From Micromonospora coxensis (lineage in GTDB: Bacteria; Actinomycetota; Actinomycetes; Mycobacteriales; Micromonosporaceae), in NCBI RefSeq assembly GCF_900090295.1, contig NZ_LT607753.1, forward strand, positions 4,898,001 through 4,962,000: a stretch of DNA of 64,000 bases. Direction: 5' to 3'. Below are positions 11,810-20,447 of the stretch, in pieces (position 1 is the stretch's first letter; each line of letters starts with the position of its first letter). A model generated the notes under the pieces. That model searched no databases, was not told the origin of the DNA, and saw only the letters and a list, made by a program, of their open reading frames with translations. Made by a program: the position numbers and the translations under genes.

Positions 11810-12685
11810 TCAGCGGCGCCGGTGGGCGAAGAGAGCCTGATATCCCGACCCGGTGCGGAACCACGCCAGCCCGACCGGCCCGGCGGCGTAGAGCGCGGTC
11901 GCGTACGCGTCGGCGACGGCGAGGTCGGGACCGACGACGGTCGCCGCGACGAGCTGTTCGGCCGGTTCGCCGGTGTGCGGGTCGACCACGTGGCCCTGCC
12001 GACCGGACACTCCCGAGGTGCCCACCGCCCCGGCGGTCATCTCCAGCACCAGCGGCGCGCGCCGGCCGTCGGTCGGGTGGTGCACGGCCACCCGCCACGG
12101 CCCGCCGTGCGCGGCGTGCCCGCGTACGGTCAGGTCCGCGCCGGAGAGCACCGCGTAGTCGGTGATGCCGGCGGCGCGCAGCCGGGCCGCCGCGCGCTCC
12201 ACCGCCCAGCCGTTGAGCAGGCCGCCCGGGTCGAAGCCGCCGGGCACCGCCCAGGCGTCGAACCAGCCGTCGGTCGCCGCGCGCATGGCCGCGCAGCGGT
12301 CCACCAGGTCGGCCAGCGGCGGGTACGACTCGGGGCTGATCTCGCCCCGGCGCAGCCGGGAGACCAGGCTGTCCGGGCGGCTCGGGCCGTACGTGAGGTC
12401 GACCGCCCGCAGCTCGGCGACGGCGTCGCGCAGCGCGTCGCCGACCGTGCGGCGCCCGACGTGCTCGGGGGCGTTGAGCAGCAGCGAGTACTCGGCCGTG
12501 CTGGTGCGCACCCGGTGCTGGACGGCGATCCGGTCACCGGTGGCGGCGGCGGCGGCGTCGACGCGGTGGCTGCGGGCGCCCAGGCGCAGGTCCGGCCGGC
12601 GCAGCGCGAAGGCGGCCTGGTCCACCCACCGGGTGCGCGGCTGCTGGTCGAGCCCCGCCGGCCCGCGCTGCTGGTCGGTCCGCAT
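11810..12685 (-). CDS. apbE: ApbE-like FAD:protein FMN transferase
   Basis: ApbE proteins attach FMN from FAD to threonine or serine of target flavoproteins. The 291-residue protein keeps the family order: [16 protein letters not shown] (the FAD-binding loop), a VAVHHPTDG strand, [21 protein letters not shown], and near the end [12 protein letters not shown] with the metal-site acidic residue. There is no lipoprotein signal or membrane segment, so it looks cytosolic. The lysine normally seen in the loop (KGYAVD) is Asn here. ATG 12685 lies 8 bases after AAGGAG, and a GTG directly before it is also possible. No target flavoprotein gene is adjacent. Confidence 0.82.
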   Translation of the reverse strand: MRTDQQRGPAGLDQQPRTRWVDQAAFALRRPDLRLGARSHRVDAAAAATGDRIAVQHRVRTSTAEYSLLLNAPEHVGRRTVGDALRDAVAELRAVDLTYGPSRPDSLVSRLRRGEISPESYPPLADLVDRCAAMRAATDGWFDAWAVPGGFDPGGLLNGWAVERAAARLRAAGITDYAVLSGADLTVRGHAAHGGPWRVAVHHPTDGRRAPLVLEMTAGAVGTSGVSGRQGHVVDPHTGEPAEQLVAATVVGPDLAVADAYATALYAAGPVGLAWFRTGSGYQALFAHRRR

Positions 12686-12904
12686 CACACCTGCTCCTTC
12701 GCTGACCGCGCCGCCACCGCGGCGGATCCGTCGCGAGCCCCCGTGACCCGCTCCCGACTGACCCTAGGCAGTGGAGATGACCGCACCATGAATGTCACCT
12801 GGGAGCCTCCTGAGCATTCTGATGTCCCGAATCGTGGAAGACGCGTACCGGGAAACGGGACGGCGACGTACCGTTCACGGGAACGACGAGGTGAGGAGCG
12901 CCAG

Positions 12905-13936
12905 GTGGCACGGATCGCGGTGGTGGCCGGGGACGGGATCGGACCCGAGGTGGTCGGGCAGGCCCGCAAGGTCCTCGACGCCGTGCTCCCCGGGATCGAG
13001 GCCACCGAGTACGACCTCGGCGCCGCGCGCTACCACCGCACCGGCGAGGTGCTGCCCGACTCGGTGCTGACCGAGCTGTCCGGGCACGACGCCATCCTGC
13101 TCGGCGCGGTCGGCGACCCGAGCGTCCCGCCGGGCGTGCTGGAGCGCGGCCTGCTGCTCAAGCTCCGCTTCGCCTTCGACCAGTACGTCAACCTGCGTCC
13201 GTCCCGGCTCTGGCCGGGCGTGGCCGGCCCGCTGGCCACCGTCAAGCCGGGCGAGGTGGACCTGGTGGTGGTCCGGGAGGGCACCGAGGGGCTGTACGCC
13301 GGCGCCGGCGGCTCGCTGCACCGCGACACCCCCGCCGAGGTCGCCACCGAGGAGAGCCTGAACACCCGGCACGGGGTGGAGCGGGTCATCCGCGACGCCT
13401 TCGCCCGGGCCGCCCGTCGGGAGCGGCGCAAGGTCACCCTGGTGCACAAGACCAACGTGCTGACCCATGCCGGGTCGCTCTGGGCGCGTACCTTCGAGGC
13501 CGTGGCCGCCGAGCACCCCGACGTGGCCACCGAGTACCAGCACGTCGACGCCGCCGCGATGTTCCTGGTCACCCAGCCCCAGCGGTACGACGTGGTGGTC
13601 ACCGACAACCTCTTCGGCGACATCCTCACCGACATCGCCGCCGCCGTCACCGGCGGCATCGGGCTGGCCGCCAGCGGCAGCATCAACCCCTCCGGGGCGT
13701 ACCCGTCGATGTTCGAGCCGGTGCACGGCTCGGCGCCGGACATCGCGGGCAAGGGCCTGGCCGACCCGGTGGCCGCGGTGCTCTCCGCCGCCCTCCTGCT
13801 CGACCAGCTCGGCCACGCCGACGCCGCCGCCCGGGTGACCGCCGCGGTCGGCGCCGAGCTGGCCAACCGCACCCCGGGCGTACCCCTGCGCACCGAGGAG
13901 GTCGGCGACCGGCTCGCCGGGTACGCCGTAGCCTGA
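12905..13936 (+). CDS. leuB: 3-isopropylmalate dehydrogenase
   Basis: LeuB oxidatively decarboxylates 3-isopropylmalate in leucine synthesis; with a CimA pathway it also acts on 3-methylmalate to give 2-oxobutanoate. The 343-residue protein starts [17 protein letters not shown]. It shows LRPSRLWPG, the catalytic segments [17 protein letters not shown] and [13 protein letters not shown], and the cofactor-loop region [18 protein letters not shown] 12905 lies 7 bases after GTGAGGAG. The 216-base upstream region has no recognisable leader peptide, in contrast to ilvB and cimA. In related actinobacteria leuB is a target of the IclR-type regulator next to leuC. Confidence 0.96.
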   Translation: MARIAVVAGDGIGPEVVGQARKVLDAVLPGIEATEYDLGAARYHRTGEVLPDSVLTELSGHDAILLGAVGDPSVPPGVLERGLLLKLRFAFDQYVNLRPSRLWPGVAGPLATVKPGEVDLVVVREGTEGLYAGAGGSLHRDTPAEVATEESLNTRHGVERVIRDAFARAARRERRKVTLVHKTNVLTHAGSLWARTFEAVAAEHPDVATEYQHVDAAAMFLVTQPQRYDVVVTDNLFGDILTDIAAAVTGGIGLAASGSINPSGAYPSMFEPVHGSAPDIAGKGLADPVAAVLSAALLLDQLGHADAAARVTAAVGAELANRTPGVPLRTEEVGDRLAGYAVA

Positions 13937-14173
13937 CCGGGCGCCGAGTCGCCCGCTCCCACCGGCCCGCCGCCCGGGTCCGCCAGACCCCGGGCCGGGC
14001 CGGCTCCCTCCCCGCCGTCGTCGGCGCCGCCGCCCCTGCGCCGCACCCGATCGGGTGCGTTCGTTCCGCCGGGCGCAGCTATCCGCTGAACGACCGTTCG
14101 GGGTAAGTTTCTGGCACCAGTGATGTCGGTGTGCGACCCCGTACGCCGTTCAACCCTCAGGGAGGTCAGCGCG

Positions 14174-15271
14174 ATGAGCGGTGGTGACAAGCTCGATTTC
14201 GAGATCCGTCCGAATCCCGCCCCGGTATCCGCCGCCGACCGGGCCGCTCTGCTGGCCAACCCGGGCTTCGGCCGGGTCTTCACCGACCACATGGTCACCA
14301 TCCGCTACGCCGAGGGCAAGGGCTGGTACGACGCCCGCGTCGAGGCCCGCGCGCCGATCCCGATGGACCCGGCCGCCGCGGTGCTGCACTACGCGCAGGA
14401 GATCTTCGAAGGGCTGAAGGCGTACCGGACGGCCGACGGGTCGGTCACCATGTTCCGTCCGGAGGCCAACGCCGCCCGGTTCGCCGCCTCCGCCCGGCGG
14501 CTGGCCATGCCGGAGCTGCCGGTGGAGACGTTCGTCGAGTCGCTGCGCCGGATCGTGGAGATCGACCGGGAGTGGATCCCGCAGGGGCCGGACGCCAGCC
14601 TCTACCTGCGGCCGTTCATGTTCGCCAGCGAGGTCTTCCTCGGCGTGCGCCCGGCCAACGAGTACCTCTACTGCGTCATCGCCTCGCCGGCCGGGGCGTA
14701 CTTCGCCGGTGGGGTCAAGCCGGTGACGGTCTGGGTCAGCCCGGACTACACCCGCGCCGCCCCGGGCGGCACCGGCGCGGCCAAGTGCGGAGGCAACTAC
14801 GCCGCCTCGCTGGCCGCGCAGGCCGAGGCGATCGAGGCCGGCTGCGACCAGGTGGTCTTCCTCGACGCGGTGGAGCGGCGCTTCGTCGACGAGTTGGGCG
14901 GCATGAACGTCTTCTTCGTCTACGACGACGACACCCTGGTCACCCCGCCGCTGACCGGCACGATCCTGCCGGGCATCACCCGCGACGCGGTCCTGTCCCT
15001 GGCCGCCGCCTCCGGACACCGGGTCGAGGAGCGGCCGGTGAGCTTCGCCGACTGGCAGGCCGACGCGGCCAGTGGCCGGCTGCGGGAGGTCTTCGCCTGC
15101 GGCACCGCCGCGGTGATCACCCCGATCGGCCGGGTCCGCTTCCCCGACGGCGAGTTCCTGATCGGTGGGGGCGGGCCGGGTCGCTCCACGATGGCGCTGC
15201 GCGAGCGGCTGGTGGCGATCCAGCGTGGCGAGGCCGAGGACCCGCAGGGCTGGGTGCGCCGCGTCTGCTGA
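14174..15271 (+). CDS. ilvE: Branched-chain amino acid aminotransferase
   Basis: IlvE is a class IV, pyridoxal-phosphate aminotransferase that performs the last step of valine, leucine and isoleucine synthesis using glutamate. The 365-residue protein carries the segments [22 protein letters not shown] and [15 protein letters not shown], in which the lysine binds the cofactor, followed by [11 protein letters not shown] and [16 protein letters not shown] 14174 is preceded at good spacing by GGGAGGT. The upstream in-frame ATG at 14120 would add an unlikely sequence. It stands alone between leuB and a convergent gene; no attenuator is visible. Confidence 0.97.
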   Translation: MSGGDKLDFEIRPNPAPVSAADRAALLANPGFGRVFTDHMVTIRYAEGKGWYDARVEARAPIPMDPAAAVLHYAQEIFEGLKAYRTADGSVTMFRPEANAARFAASARRLAMPELPVETFVESLRRIVEIDREWIPQGPDASLYLRPFMFASEVFLGVRPANEYLYCVIASPAGAYFAGGVKPVTVWVSPDYTRAAPGGTGAAKCGGNYAASLAAQAEAIEAGCDQVVFLDAVERRFVDELGGMNVFFVYDDDTLVTPPLTGTILPGITRDAVLSLAAASGHRVEERPVSFADWQADAASGRLREVFACGTAAVITPIGRVRFPDGEFLIGGGGPGRSTMALRERLVAIQRGEAEDPQGWVRRVC

Positions 15272-15341
15272 TCCAGCCTGATCGCCGACCGCCGGTCCGC
15301 CGCTGCCGCGGCGTGGCCGGCGGTCGTCGTTCGCGGGCCGG

Positions 15342-15737
15342 TCAGGGCCAGGTGCGGGCGTGGGCGGCGAACACCGCCGGCGGGCTCTCCACCGGCAGCA
15401 CGCAGACCAGGTGTCCGCCGGGCGCCCGCAGCACCCGGCACTCCTGCCACCGGGTCACCTCGGTGGCGCCGAGGGCGAGCAGGCGGGCGGTCTCGGCGTC
15501 GACGTCGTCGCTCTCGATGTCGAGGTGCATCCGGGGCGCGTCGTCGCCGACCGCCTGGACCGCGAGGCCCATGTCCGGCAGCGCGCGGTGCAGCTCGACG
15601 AACTGCGGTTCGTCGGGCAACGGCCGGGCGGGCACGCCGAGAGCCGCCGACCAGAAGGCGACCGCCCCGTCGGCCTGGTCGCGTGGGGTGTCGATCAGGA
15701 CGGCGAAGACCCGGCTCCGATGCATGCGAGGCACCAT
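15342..15737 (-). CDS. VOC-family (glyoxalase/bleomycin-resistance-like) protein
   Basis: A 131-residue single-domain protein with the vicinal-oxygen-chelate pattern: VFAVLIDTPRDQADGAVAFWSAALG at the start, DAPRMHLDIESDDVDAETARLLALGA in the middle, and RAPGGHLVCVLP at the end. Such proteins bind a divalent metal with His and Glu residues and act in isomerisation, dioxygenation or drug binding; the substrate here is unknown. The start is uncertain, as ATG 15737 and ATG 15725 both lack a clear ribosome-binding site. It is convergent with ilvE. Confidence 0.8.
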   Translation of the reverse strand: MVPRMHRSRVFAVLIDTPRDQADGAVAFWSAALGVPARPLPDEPQFVELHRALPDMGLAVQAVGDDAPRMHLDIESDDVDAETARLLALGATEVTRWQECRVLRAPGGHLVCVLPVESPPAVFAAHARTWP

Positions 15738-15836
15738 ACCGCCGGCAAGGCCACAGTGGACGCCCCCGGACGGTGGGCCGGTGCGACGGTACGGCCGGGC
15801 GGGGTGGCCGTACCGTCGGGCGCGGCGCCGCCCGGG

Positions 15837-16574
15837 TCACTCCAGCAGGTGCTCGCGCAGCGCGGCGAAGTCGGCGTCGGTCAGGCCGGCGTGGCGCAGG
15901 TAGCCCTCCACCGAGCCGTGCCGGTGGCGCAGTTCGGTGAGGAAGAGGATCATCGCCTCGGCCGGGGTGGTGAGTGGGGGCAGGCCGGGCCGCACCTGCT
16001 TGCCGGTGGAGTTGAACCACGTCTGGAACCGTTCGGCGGCCTCGGTGCTGAGCGCGTAGTCGGCGGCGATGTCGGTGTCGGGGACGCCGAGCACCGCCAG
16101 GGTGAGCCCGCAGACGATGCCGGTGCGGTCCTTGCCGGCGACGCAGTGCACCAGCACCGGGGCGGCGGTCTGGTCGGCGATCAGCCCGACCGCCTCGCCG
16201 AGCCCGGCCGCGCCGGTCTCGGCCAGGTCGGCGTACCGGTCGGCCAGGTAGCGGGCGAGGTCGGCGCCCGGCCGGTACGGGTTGTCGCCCCAGTCGGCGT
16301 GCTCCGGGTGGATGTTGCGGTACGCCAGCCCGTCGAACTCGGGCACCCGGCCGTCCCGCTCGACCTCGGAAGGGCGGCGCAGGTCGATGACGGTCCGGAC
16401 GCCGAGGGCGGCGAACGCCTCCCGGTCGGCGCCGTCGAGGCGGTGCGGTGAGTCCGAGCGGTAGAGCCGGCCCCGGCGCACGGTGCGGCCGTCGCGGGCG
16501 GGCTGGCCGCCCACGTCTCGGAAGTTGAACATGACGGAGAAGGGGATGCGGCGGTTGACCTGTGTGTCGTCCAC
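15837..16574 (-). CDS. Tyrosine-protein phosphatase (MptpB-like fold)
   Basis: A 245-residue phosphatase of the actinobacterial Y_phosphatase3 type. The catalytic P-loop HCVAGKDRTG is intact, with the nucleophile near residue 144. The N-terminal NFRDVGGQPARDG and GRLYRSDSPHRL are typical of this family, which removes phosphate from phosphotyrosine and sometimes phosphoserine or phosphoinositides. GTG 16574 is chosen because TACCGT (16581-16586) lies exactly 6 bases upstream, predicting a leaderless message. An in-frame ATG at 16607 would place the start above the -10 box. No kinase gene is nearby. Confidence 0.88.
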   Translation of the reverse strand: MDDTQVNRRIPFSVMFNFRDVGGQPARDGRTVRRGRLYRSDSPHRLDGADREAFAALGVRTVIDLRRPSEVERDGRVPEFDGLAYRNIHPEHADWGDNPYRPGADLARYLADRYADLAETGAAGLGEAVGLIADQTAAPVLVHCVAGKDRTGIVCGLTLAVLGVPDTDIAADYALSTEAAERFQTWFNSTGKQVRPGLPPLTTPAEAMILFLTELRHRHGSVEGYLRHAGLTDADFAALREHLLE

Positions 16575-16586
16575 GCGGACACGGTA

Positions 16587-16614
16587 ACGGCCGGTGGGTC
16601 GCCCCACCGGCCGT
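16587..16614 (-). terminator. Terminator of the PRC-barrel gene
   Basis: A perfect 12-base-pair stem (16587-16598 with 16603-16614, loop TCGC) starts 16 bases past the PRC-barrel stop. It lies directly upstream of the phosphatase -10 box, so terminator and next promoter are packed together. Confidence 0.65.
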
Positions 16615-16629
16615 CGAGGTCCGTCGCGG

Positions 16630-17088
16630 TCAGCGCGTGGTGCCCGGGGGCACGTTGCCGTACGTCTCGTCGTAGTAGCCGCCCAGCGTGTCCCGGTACG
16701 CCGGGTCGCTGTGGCTGGTCTCGTCGTACTCGGGCGCGGCCTTGATCTGGTCCTTGCTGCGGTCCACGTAGACCTTCCGGTCGTCGTGGTCCACCTGGTT
16801 CACGGTGCCGGCCGGCAGCATCACCTTCTTGCCGAAGATCCACGGGCCGGTGTCGACGACCAGGTAGCTGCCGCCGACCTCGTGGCTCGCGTCGTCGATC
16901 TTGCCGATGCCACCGTCGGTGGCCTCCACCTTGTAGCCGACCAGGTCGGCGTCGGCCACTCCGGCCTCGTCCCGGTAGCGCCAGGGGTTGAAGGCGCCGG
17001 CGGGGGCGCCGCCCGCGATGCTGCCCTGACCGTCGTCGATCATCGGGTCGGTGCTGCCGTGCGCGGCGTGCGGGTCGAGCCTGTCCAT
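16630..17088 (-). CDS. PRC-barrel domain protein
   Basis: A 152-residue protein with one PRC-barrel domain in its middle (NPWRYRDEAGVADADLVGYKVEATDGGIGKIDDAS, shown here only as a location, about residues 30-100). PRC-barrels occur in photosynthetic reaction centres and in RimM, and stand-alone actinobacterial copies are of unknown, possibly stress-related role. The tail is acidic and Tyr/Gly-rich (GGYYDETYGN). ATG 17088 follows AGGAG at 7 bases, a strong site. It is a single gene between a terminator and the ahp operon. Confidence 0.83.
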   Translation of the reverse strand: MDRLDPHAAHGSTDPMIDDGQGSIAGGAPAGAFNPWRYRDEAGVADADLVGYKVEATDGGIGKIDDASHEVGGSYLVVDTGPWIFGKKVMLPAGTVNQVDHDDRKVYVDRSKDQIKAAPEYDETSHSDPAYRDTLGGYYDETYGNVPPGTTR

Positions 17089-17199
17089 GGGGAGCTCCTG
17101 CCTCGACTGTCGTAGTCGTATCGGAGAGAAAGTGCTTCGTGTCCACGGATGGGGTACCCGGACCCGCCGCTCTCCACACTCGGTGACCGGAAACGACGA

Positions 17200-17231
17200 C
17201 GGGCCGGCACCGCGGTCGCGGTGCCGGCCCG
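17200..17231 (-). terminator. Terminator of the ahpC-ahpD operon
   Basis: A 14-base-pair perfect stem (17200-17213 with 17218-17231, loop GGTC) begins 16 bases after the ahpD stop; no T-run. Confidence 0.7.
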
Positions 17232-17246
17232 GGCGGGCCGTCCGGC

Positions 17247-17777
17247 TCAGGCCAGGGCGGCCTGCGCGTCGAGCGCCACGGCGGCGGCGTGCACGACGGC
17301 GGCGATGCGCAGCCCCTCGTGCACCTGCTCGCGGGTGAACCCGGCGGACCGCAGGGCCTTCTCGTGCGACTCCAGGCAGACGCCGCAGCCGGTGATCGCC
17401 GAGACGGCGAGGCACCACAGCTCGAAGTCACCCTTGTCCACGCCCGGCCTGGCGATGATCTGCATCCGCAGCCGGGCCGGCATCGAGGCGTACTGCTCGT
17501 CGCCGATGAGGTGCTTCGCCCGGTAGTAGACGTTGTTCATCGCCATGATCGTGGCGGCGCCCTTGGCCGCCTCGACGGCCTCCGGCGACAGGTGGGTCGA
17601 GGCCTCGTCGGCGATCTCCCTCAGCACCACCGGGTTGCGTGCGGCGACCGCGCAGGCCAGGGCGGTGCCCCAGGCCTGCTCGGGCTTGAGCGTGGAGGTG
17701 CCGACGGTGGAGCCGAGGTTGAGCTTGATGTCCTTGGCGTACTCGGGCAGCGCCGACTTGACCGCGTCCAGACCCAT
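17247..17777 (-). CDS. ahpD: Alkyl hydroperoxide reductase AhpD
   Basis: AhpD is a small disulfide reductase that recycles AhpC in actinobacteria, replacing the AhpF of enteric bacteria. The 176-residue protein has the catalytic CxxC pair with its conserved surroundings, ITGCGVCLESHEKAL (Cys131 and Cys134), and the usual upstream Glu in FELWCLAVSA. ATG 17777 lies one base after the ahpC stop (TGACATG), so translation is probably coupled. A GTG nine bases upstream is an alternative start. Confidence 0.95.
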   Translation of the reverse strand: MGLDAVKSALPEYAKDIKLNLGSTVGTSTLKPEQAWGTALACAVAARNPVVLREIADEASTHLSPEAVEAAKGAATIMAMNNVYYRAKHLIGDEQYASMPARLRMQIIARPGVDKGDFELWCLAVSAITGCGVCLESHEKALRSAGFTREQVHEGLRIAAVVHAAAVALDAQAALA

Positions 17778-17778
17778 G

Positions 17779-18339
17779 TCAGGCACCGGCGCCGGCGAGC
17801 AGGGCGTTGGCGTCCAGGGTGGCGCCGCCCTTGTTCCAGTTGCACGGGCACAGCTCGTCGGTCTGCAGCGCGTCCAGCACCCGCAGCACCTCGGAGACGT
17901 TGCGGCCGACGGAGCCGGCGGTGACCATGGCGAACTGGATCTCGTTGTCCGGGTCGACGATGAAGGTGGCCCGCTGCGCCACGCCGTCCTCCCCGAGCAC
18001 GCCGCAGGCGGCGCTCAGCTCGCGCTTGATGTCGCTGAGCATCGGGAAGGGCAGGTCGCGCAGGTCCGGGTGGTCCTTGCGCCAGGCGTAGTGCACGAAC
18101 TCGTTGTCCACCGAGACGCCGAGCACCTGGGCGTCGCGGTCGGCGAACTCACCGTTGAGGCGGCCGAACTCGGCGATCTCCGTCGGACAGATGAAGGTGA
18201 AGTCCTTCGGCCAGAAGAAGACGACGCGCCACTTGCCCTCGTGGGACTTGTGGTGGAGCGTCTCGAACGCCTTGTCGGCGTCGAGGGAGACGCACGCGGT
18301 GAGTTCGTACTCGGGGAAGCGGTCACCGACAGTGAGCAC
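17779..18339 (-). CDS. ahpC: Alkyl hydroperoxide reductase AhpC (peroxiredoxin)
   Basis: AhpC reduces organic peroxides, hydrogen peroxide and peroxynitrite. The 186-residue protein has the peroxidatic cysteine in FTFICPTEIAEF (Cys51) and the C-terminal cysteines in DELCPCNWNKGG, the pattern of mycobacterial AhpC that works with AhpD. GTG 18339 is preceded by AAGGAGG at about 5 bases, the best ribosome-binding site in the area; upstream in-frame sequence looks non-coding. In many actinobacteria an OxyR gene is divergent from ahpC, but here the divergent gene is cimA and no oxyR is present. Confidence 0.96.
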   Translation of the reverse strand: MLTVGDRFPEYELTACVSLDADKAFETLHHKSHEGKWRVVFFWPKDFTFICPTEIAEFGRLNGEFADRDAQVLGVSVDNEFVHYAWRKDHPDLRDLPFPMLSDIKRELSAACGVLGEDGVAQRATFIVDPDNEIQFAMVTAGSVGRNVSEVLRVLDALQTDELCPCNWNKGGATLDANALLAGAGA

Positions 18340-18564
18340 GGGTCCTCCTTGACTGCGGCACGAGGGCCGGTAACTGGATCGGTTCCAGATACTTCCGCAG
18401 CGAGGTTTCCCGCTGGTGGCGGCCGGGTGACTTGTGAAGTCGATCACCGATGGCGGGTTCTGCCCGGTACGCCGCGGTGAATGAGGTATGAACACACTCC
18501 GTCACCGTCCCGACATGTGGATTATGCCTCCCAGAACCCGGTCGGGGGTGGCAGAGTAGCGACC
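18340..18564. promoter_or_regulatory. Divergent control region between ahpC and the cimA leader
   Basis: No gene is seen here. CTGGA (18374-18378) and TCCAG (18384-18388) form a short inverted repeat 35 bases upstream of the ahpC start, placed where a peroxide-responsive regulator could bind; its identity is unknown. The stretch 18485-18535 is relatively AT-rich and should contain the promoter for the cimA leader. Confidence 0.4.
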
Positions 18565-18597
18565 GTGAGCAGCACCGTCCTGATTATTGGCACGTAG
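18565..18597 (+). CDS. Putative cimA leader peptide (10 aa)
   Basis: GTG 18565 opens a ten-codon frame, MSSTVLIIGT, closed by TAG 18595-18597. Four consecutive residues are Val, Leu, Ile, Ile, and both Ile codons are ATT, which is rare in this GC-rich window. CAGAGT lies 7 bases before the GTG, the spacing seen at the leaderless starts here. A hairpin begins at the stop codon and a T-tract terminator follows, ahead of cimA. Both leaders begin MSS. The arrangement predicts that starvation for branched-chain aminoacyl-tRNA stalls a ribosome here and raises cimA transcription; translation is not proven. Confidence 0.65.
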   Translation: MSSTVLIIGT

Positions 18598-18657
18598 CGC
18601 GCCGGCCTCCCCTCCGCCGAGCGCGCAGACCTCCCGCACCCCGCGGGGGGTCTTTTT
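18597..18657 (+). terminator. Transcription attenuator upstream of cimA
   Basis: A first hairpin pairs GCGCGC+CGGC (18597-18606) with GCCG+A+GCGCGC (18616-18626). The abutting second stem pairs 18627-18637 with 18643-18653 (11 pairs including one G-T, loop ACCCC) and runs into TTTTT (18653-18657). It ends 34 bases before the cimA start. The pyrimidine loop of the first hairpin (CTCCCCTCC) could pair with the G-run of the terminator, which would make a possible antiterminator. Confidence 0.7.
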
Positions 18658-18691
18658 GTTGCTCCCCCCGGCCTGTGAAGAAGGGACTCCC

Positions 18692-20275
18692 ATGACGTTC
18701 CAGGTGTACGACACGACGCTGCGCGACGGCGCGCAGCGCGAGGGGCTCAGCTACTCGGTGGTCGACAAGCTGGCCGTGGCCCGGCTCCTCGACGAGCTGG
18801 GGGTGGGCTTCATCGAGGGCGGGTGGCCGGGCGCGGTCCCGAAGGACACCGAGTTCTTCCGCCGGGCGCGCACCGAGCTGGACCTGAAGCACGCCGTCCT
18901 GGTCGCCTTCGGCGCCACCCGCCGGGCCGGCGTGGCCGTGCAGGACGACCCGCAGGTGCGGGGCCTGCTCGACGCCGAGACCCCGGCGATCGCGCTGGTG
19001 GCCAAGGCCGACATCCGGCACGTCGAGCGGGCGCTGCGCACCACCGGCGCGGAGAACCTGGCCATGATCCGGGACACGGTGGCGTACCTGGTCGCCCAGG
19101 GCCGGCGGGTCTTCGTCGACGGCGAGCACTTCTTCGACGGGTGGCGGCACGACCCGGCGTACACCGCCTCGGTGGTCCAGGCGGCGCTCGACGCCGGGGC
19201 CGAGCGGTTCGTGCTCTGCGACACCAACGGCGGGATGCTGCCCTCGCAGGTCACCACGGCCATCGCCGACCTCACCGCGCGCACCGGCGTGGCGCCGGAA
19301 CTGCTCGGCATCCACTGCCAGAACGACACCGCCTGCGCGGTGGCCAACACCATCGCCGCCGTCGAGGCCGGGGTCCGGCACGTCCAGGGCACCGCCAACG
19401 GGTACGGCGAGCGCCCCGGCAACGCCGACATCTTCGCGGTCGTCGCCAACCTTCAACTCAAGCTCGGCATGCCCGTCCTACCGGAGGGCTGCCTGGAACA
19501 GATGGTGCGGGTCTCGCACGCCATCGCCGAGATCGCCAACATCGCCCCCGACACCCACCAGGCGTACGTCGGGGCCGCGGCCTTCGCCCACAAGGCGGGG
19601 CTGCACGCGAGCGCGATCAAGGTCGACCCGTTGCTCTACAACCACGTGGACCCGTCGGTGGTGGGCAACGACATGCGGATCCTCGTCACCGAGATGGCCG
19701 GCCGGGCCAGCGTCGAGCTCAAGAGCCGCGAGCTGGGCCTGGACCTGGCCGGCCATCCGGAGGCGTTGTCGAAGGTGACCAGCCGGGTCAAGGAGCTGGA
19801 GGCGGGCGGGTGGTCGTTCGAGGCCGCCGACGCCTCGTTCGAGCTGCTGGTCCGCTCCGAACTGCCCGACGCGGCACCGGCGCGACCGTTCGCGCTGGAG
19901 TCGTACCGGGTGCTGGTCGAGCACCGCGAGGACGGCGCGGTGGTCTCCGAGGCCACCGTGAAGATCCGGGTACGCGGGGAGCGGGTAATCGCCACCGCCG
20001 AGGGCAACGGCCCGATCAACGCCCTCGACGAGGCGCTGCGGGTCGGGCTGTCCCGGCACTACCCGGAGCTGCGCGCCTTCGAGCTGGCCGACTACAAGGT
20101 GCGGATCCTGGAGGGCAGCCACGGCACCGGCGCGGTGACCCGGGTGCTGGTGGAGACCGCCGACGGCACCGGCCGGGACTGGACCACCGTGGGGGTGCAC
20201 CCCAACGTGGTCGAGGCGTCCTGGCACGCCCTCGTCGACGCGCTCACCTACGGCCTGGACCGCGCCCGGGTCTGA
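18692..20275 (+). CDS. cimA: (R)-citramalate synthase
   Basis: CimA condenses acetyl-CoA and pyruvate to citramalate, entering the threonine-independent isoleucine route that continues with LeuCD and LeuB. The 527-residue protein has the N-terminal TIM-barrel catalytic domain (YDTTLRDGAQREG, the metal-binding HCQNDTACAVANT, and GTANGYGERPGNAD). A central linker and a C-terminal LeuA-type regulatory dimer domain follow (about 385-520, with NGPINALDEALR). Length and the TLRDGAQREGL start favour CimA over LeuA or homocitrate synthase. ATG 18692 follows AAGGGA. Confidence 0.93.
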   Translation: MTFQVYDTTLRDGAQREGLSYSVVDKLAVARLLDELGVGFIEGGWPGAVPKDTEFFRRARTELDLKHAVLVAFGATRRAGVAVQDDPQVRGLLDAETPAIALVAKADIRHVERALRTTGAENLAMIRDTVAYLVAQGRRVFVDGEHFFDGWRHDPAYTASVVQAALDAGAERFVLCDTNGGMLPSQVTTAIADLTARTGVAPELLGIHCQNDTACAVANTIAAVEAGVRHVQGTANGYGERPGNADIFAVVANLQLKLGMPVLPEGCLEQMVRVSHAIAEIANIAPDTHQAYVGAAAFAHKAGLHASAIKVDPLLYNHVDPSVVGNDMRILVTEMAGRASVELKSRELGLDLAGHPEALSKVTSRVKELEAGGWSFEAADASFELLVRSELPDAAPARPFALESYRVLVEHREDGAVVSEATVKIRVRGERVIATAEGNGPINALDEALRVGLSRHYPELRAFELADYKVRILEGSHGTGAVTRVLVETADGTGRDWTTVGVHPNVVEASWHALVDALTYGLDRARV

Positions 20276-20286
20276 CCGCCGCAGCC

Positions 20287-20313
20287 GGCGCGGCCCTCCA
20301 CCGGGGCCGCGCC
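20287..20313 (+). terminator. Terminator hairpin after cimA
   Basis: A perfect 10-base-pair stem (20287-20296 with 20304-20313, 7-base loop) 11 bases after the cimA stop; no T-run. Confidence 0.65.
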
Positions 20314-20380
20314 GCCGGCCCGGCCCGGCCCCACGCTGTCAGACCCGGGCTCGGTCCGGTCCACCGGTCCGCGCCGCCTC

Positions 20381-20445
20381 GGTCGCCGGCCCGGGTCGCC
20401 GGCCCGGGTCGCCGGCCCGGGTCGCCGGCCCGGGTCGGCGGTCCG
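20381..20445. repeat. 13-bp tandem repeat (four exact copies plus one degenerate)
   Basis: The unit GGTCGCCGGCCCG is repeated exactly four times from 20381 to 20432 and once with two changes to 20445. It fills the gap between the convergent cimA and exonuclease-like genes and stops three bases before the latter gene's end. This is a probable variable-number tandem repeat. Confidence 0.85.
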
Positions 20446-20447
20446 GC

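Noticed and set aside
11606..12904. Open frame extending leuB upstream by more than 400 codons
   Set aside because: It runs antisense through the ApbE-like gene, its sequence is low-complexity Arg/Gly/Pro, and leuB has a proper GTG with a ribosome-binding site at 12905.
12689..12904. Leader peptide or attenuator before leuB
   Set aside because: Short frames in this gap lack clustered Ile/Leu/Val codons, and no terminator with a T-run is present.
18374..18388. OxyR-binding site at ahpC
   Set aside because: The inverted repeat is short and does not show the full OxyR pattern, and no oxyR gene is adjacent; kept only as an unnamed candidate site.
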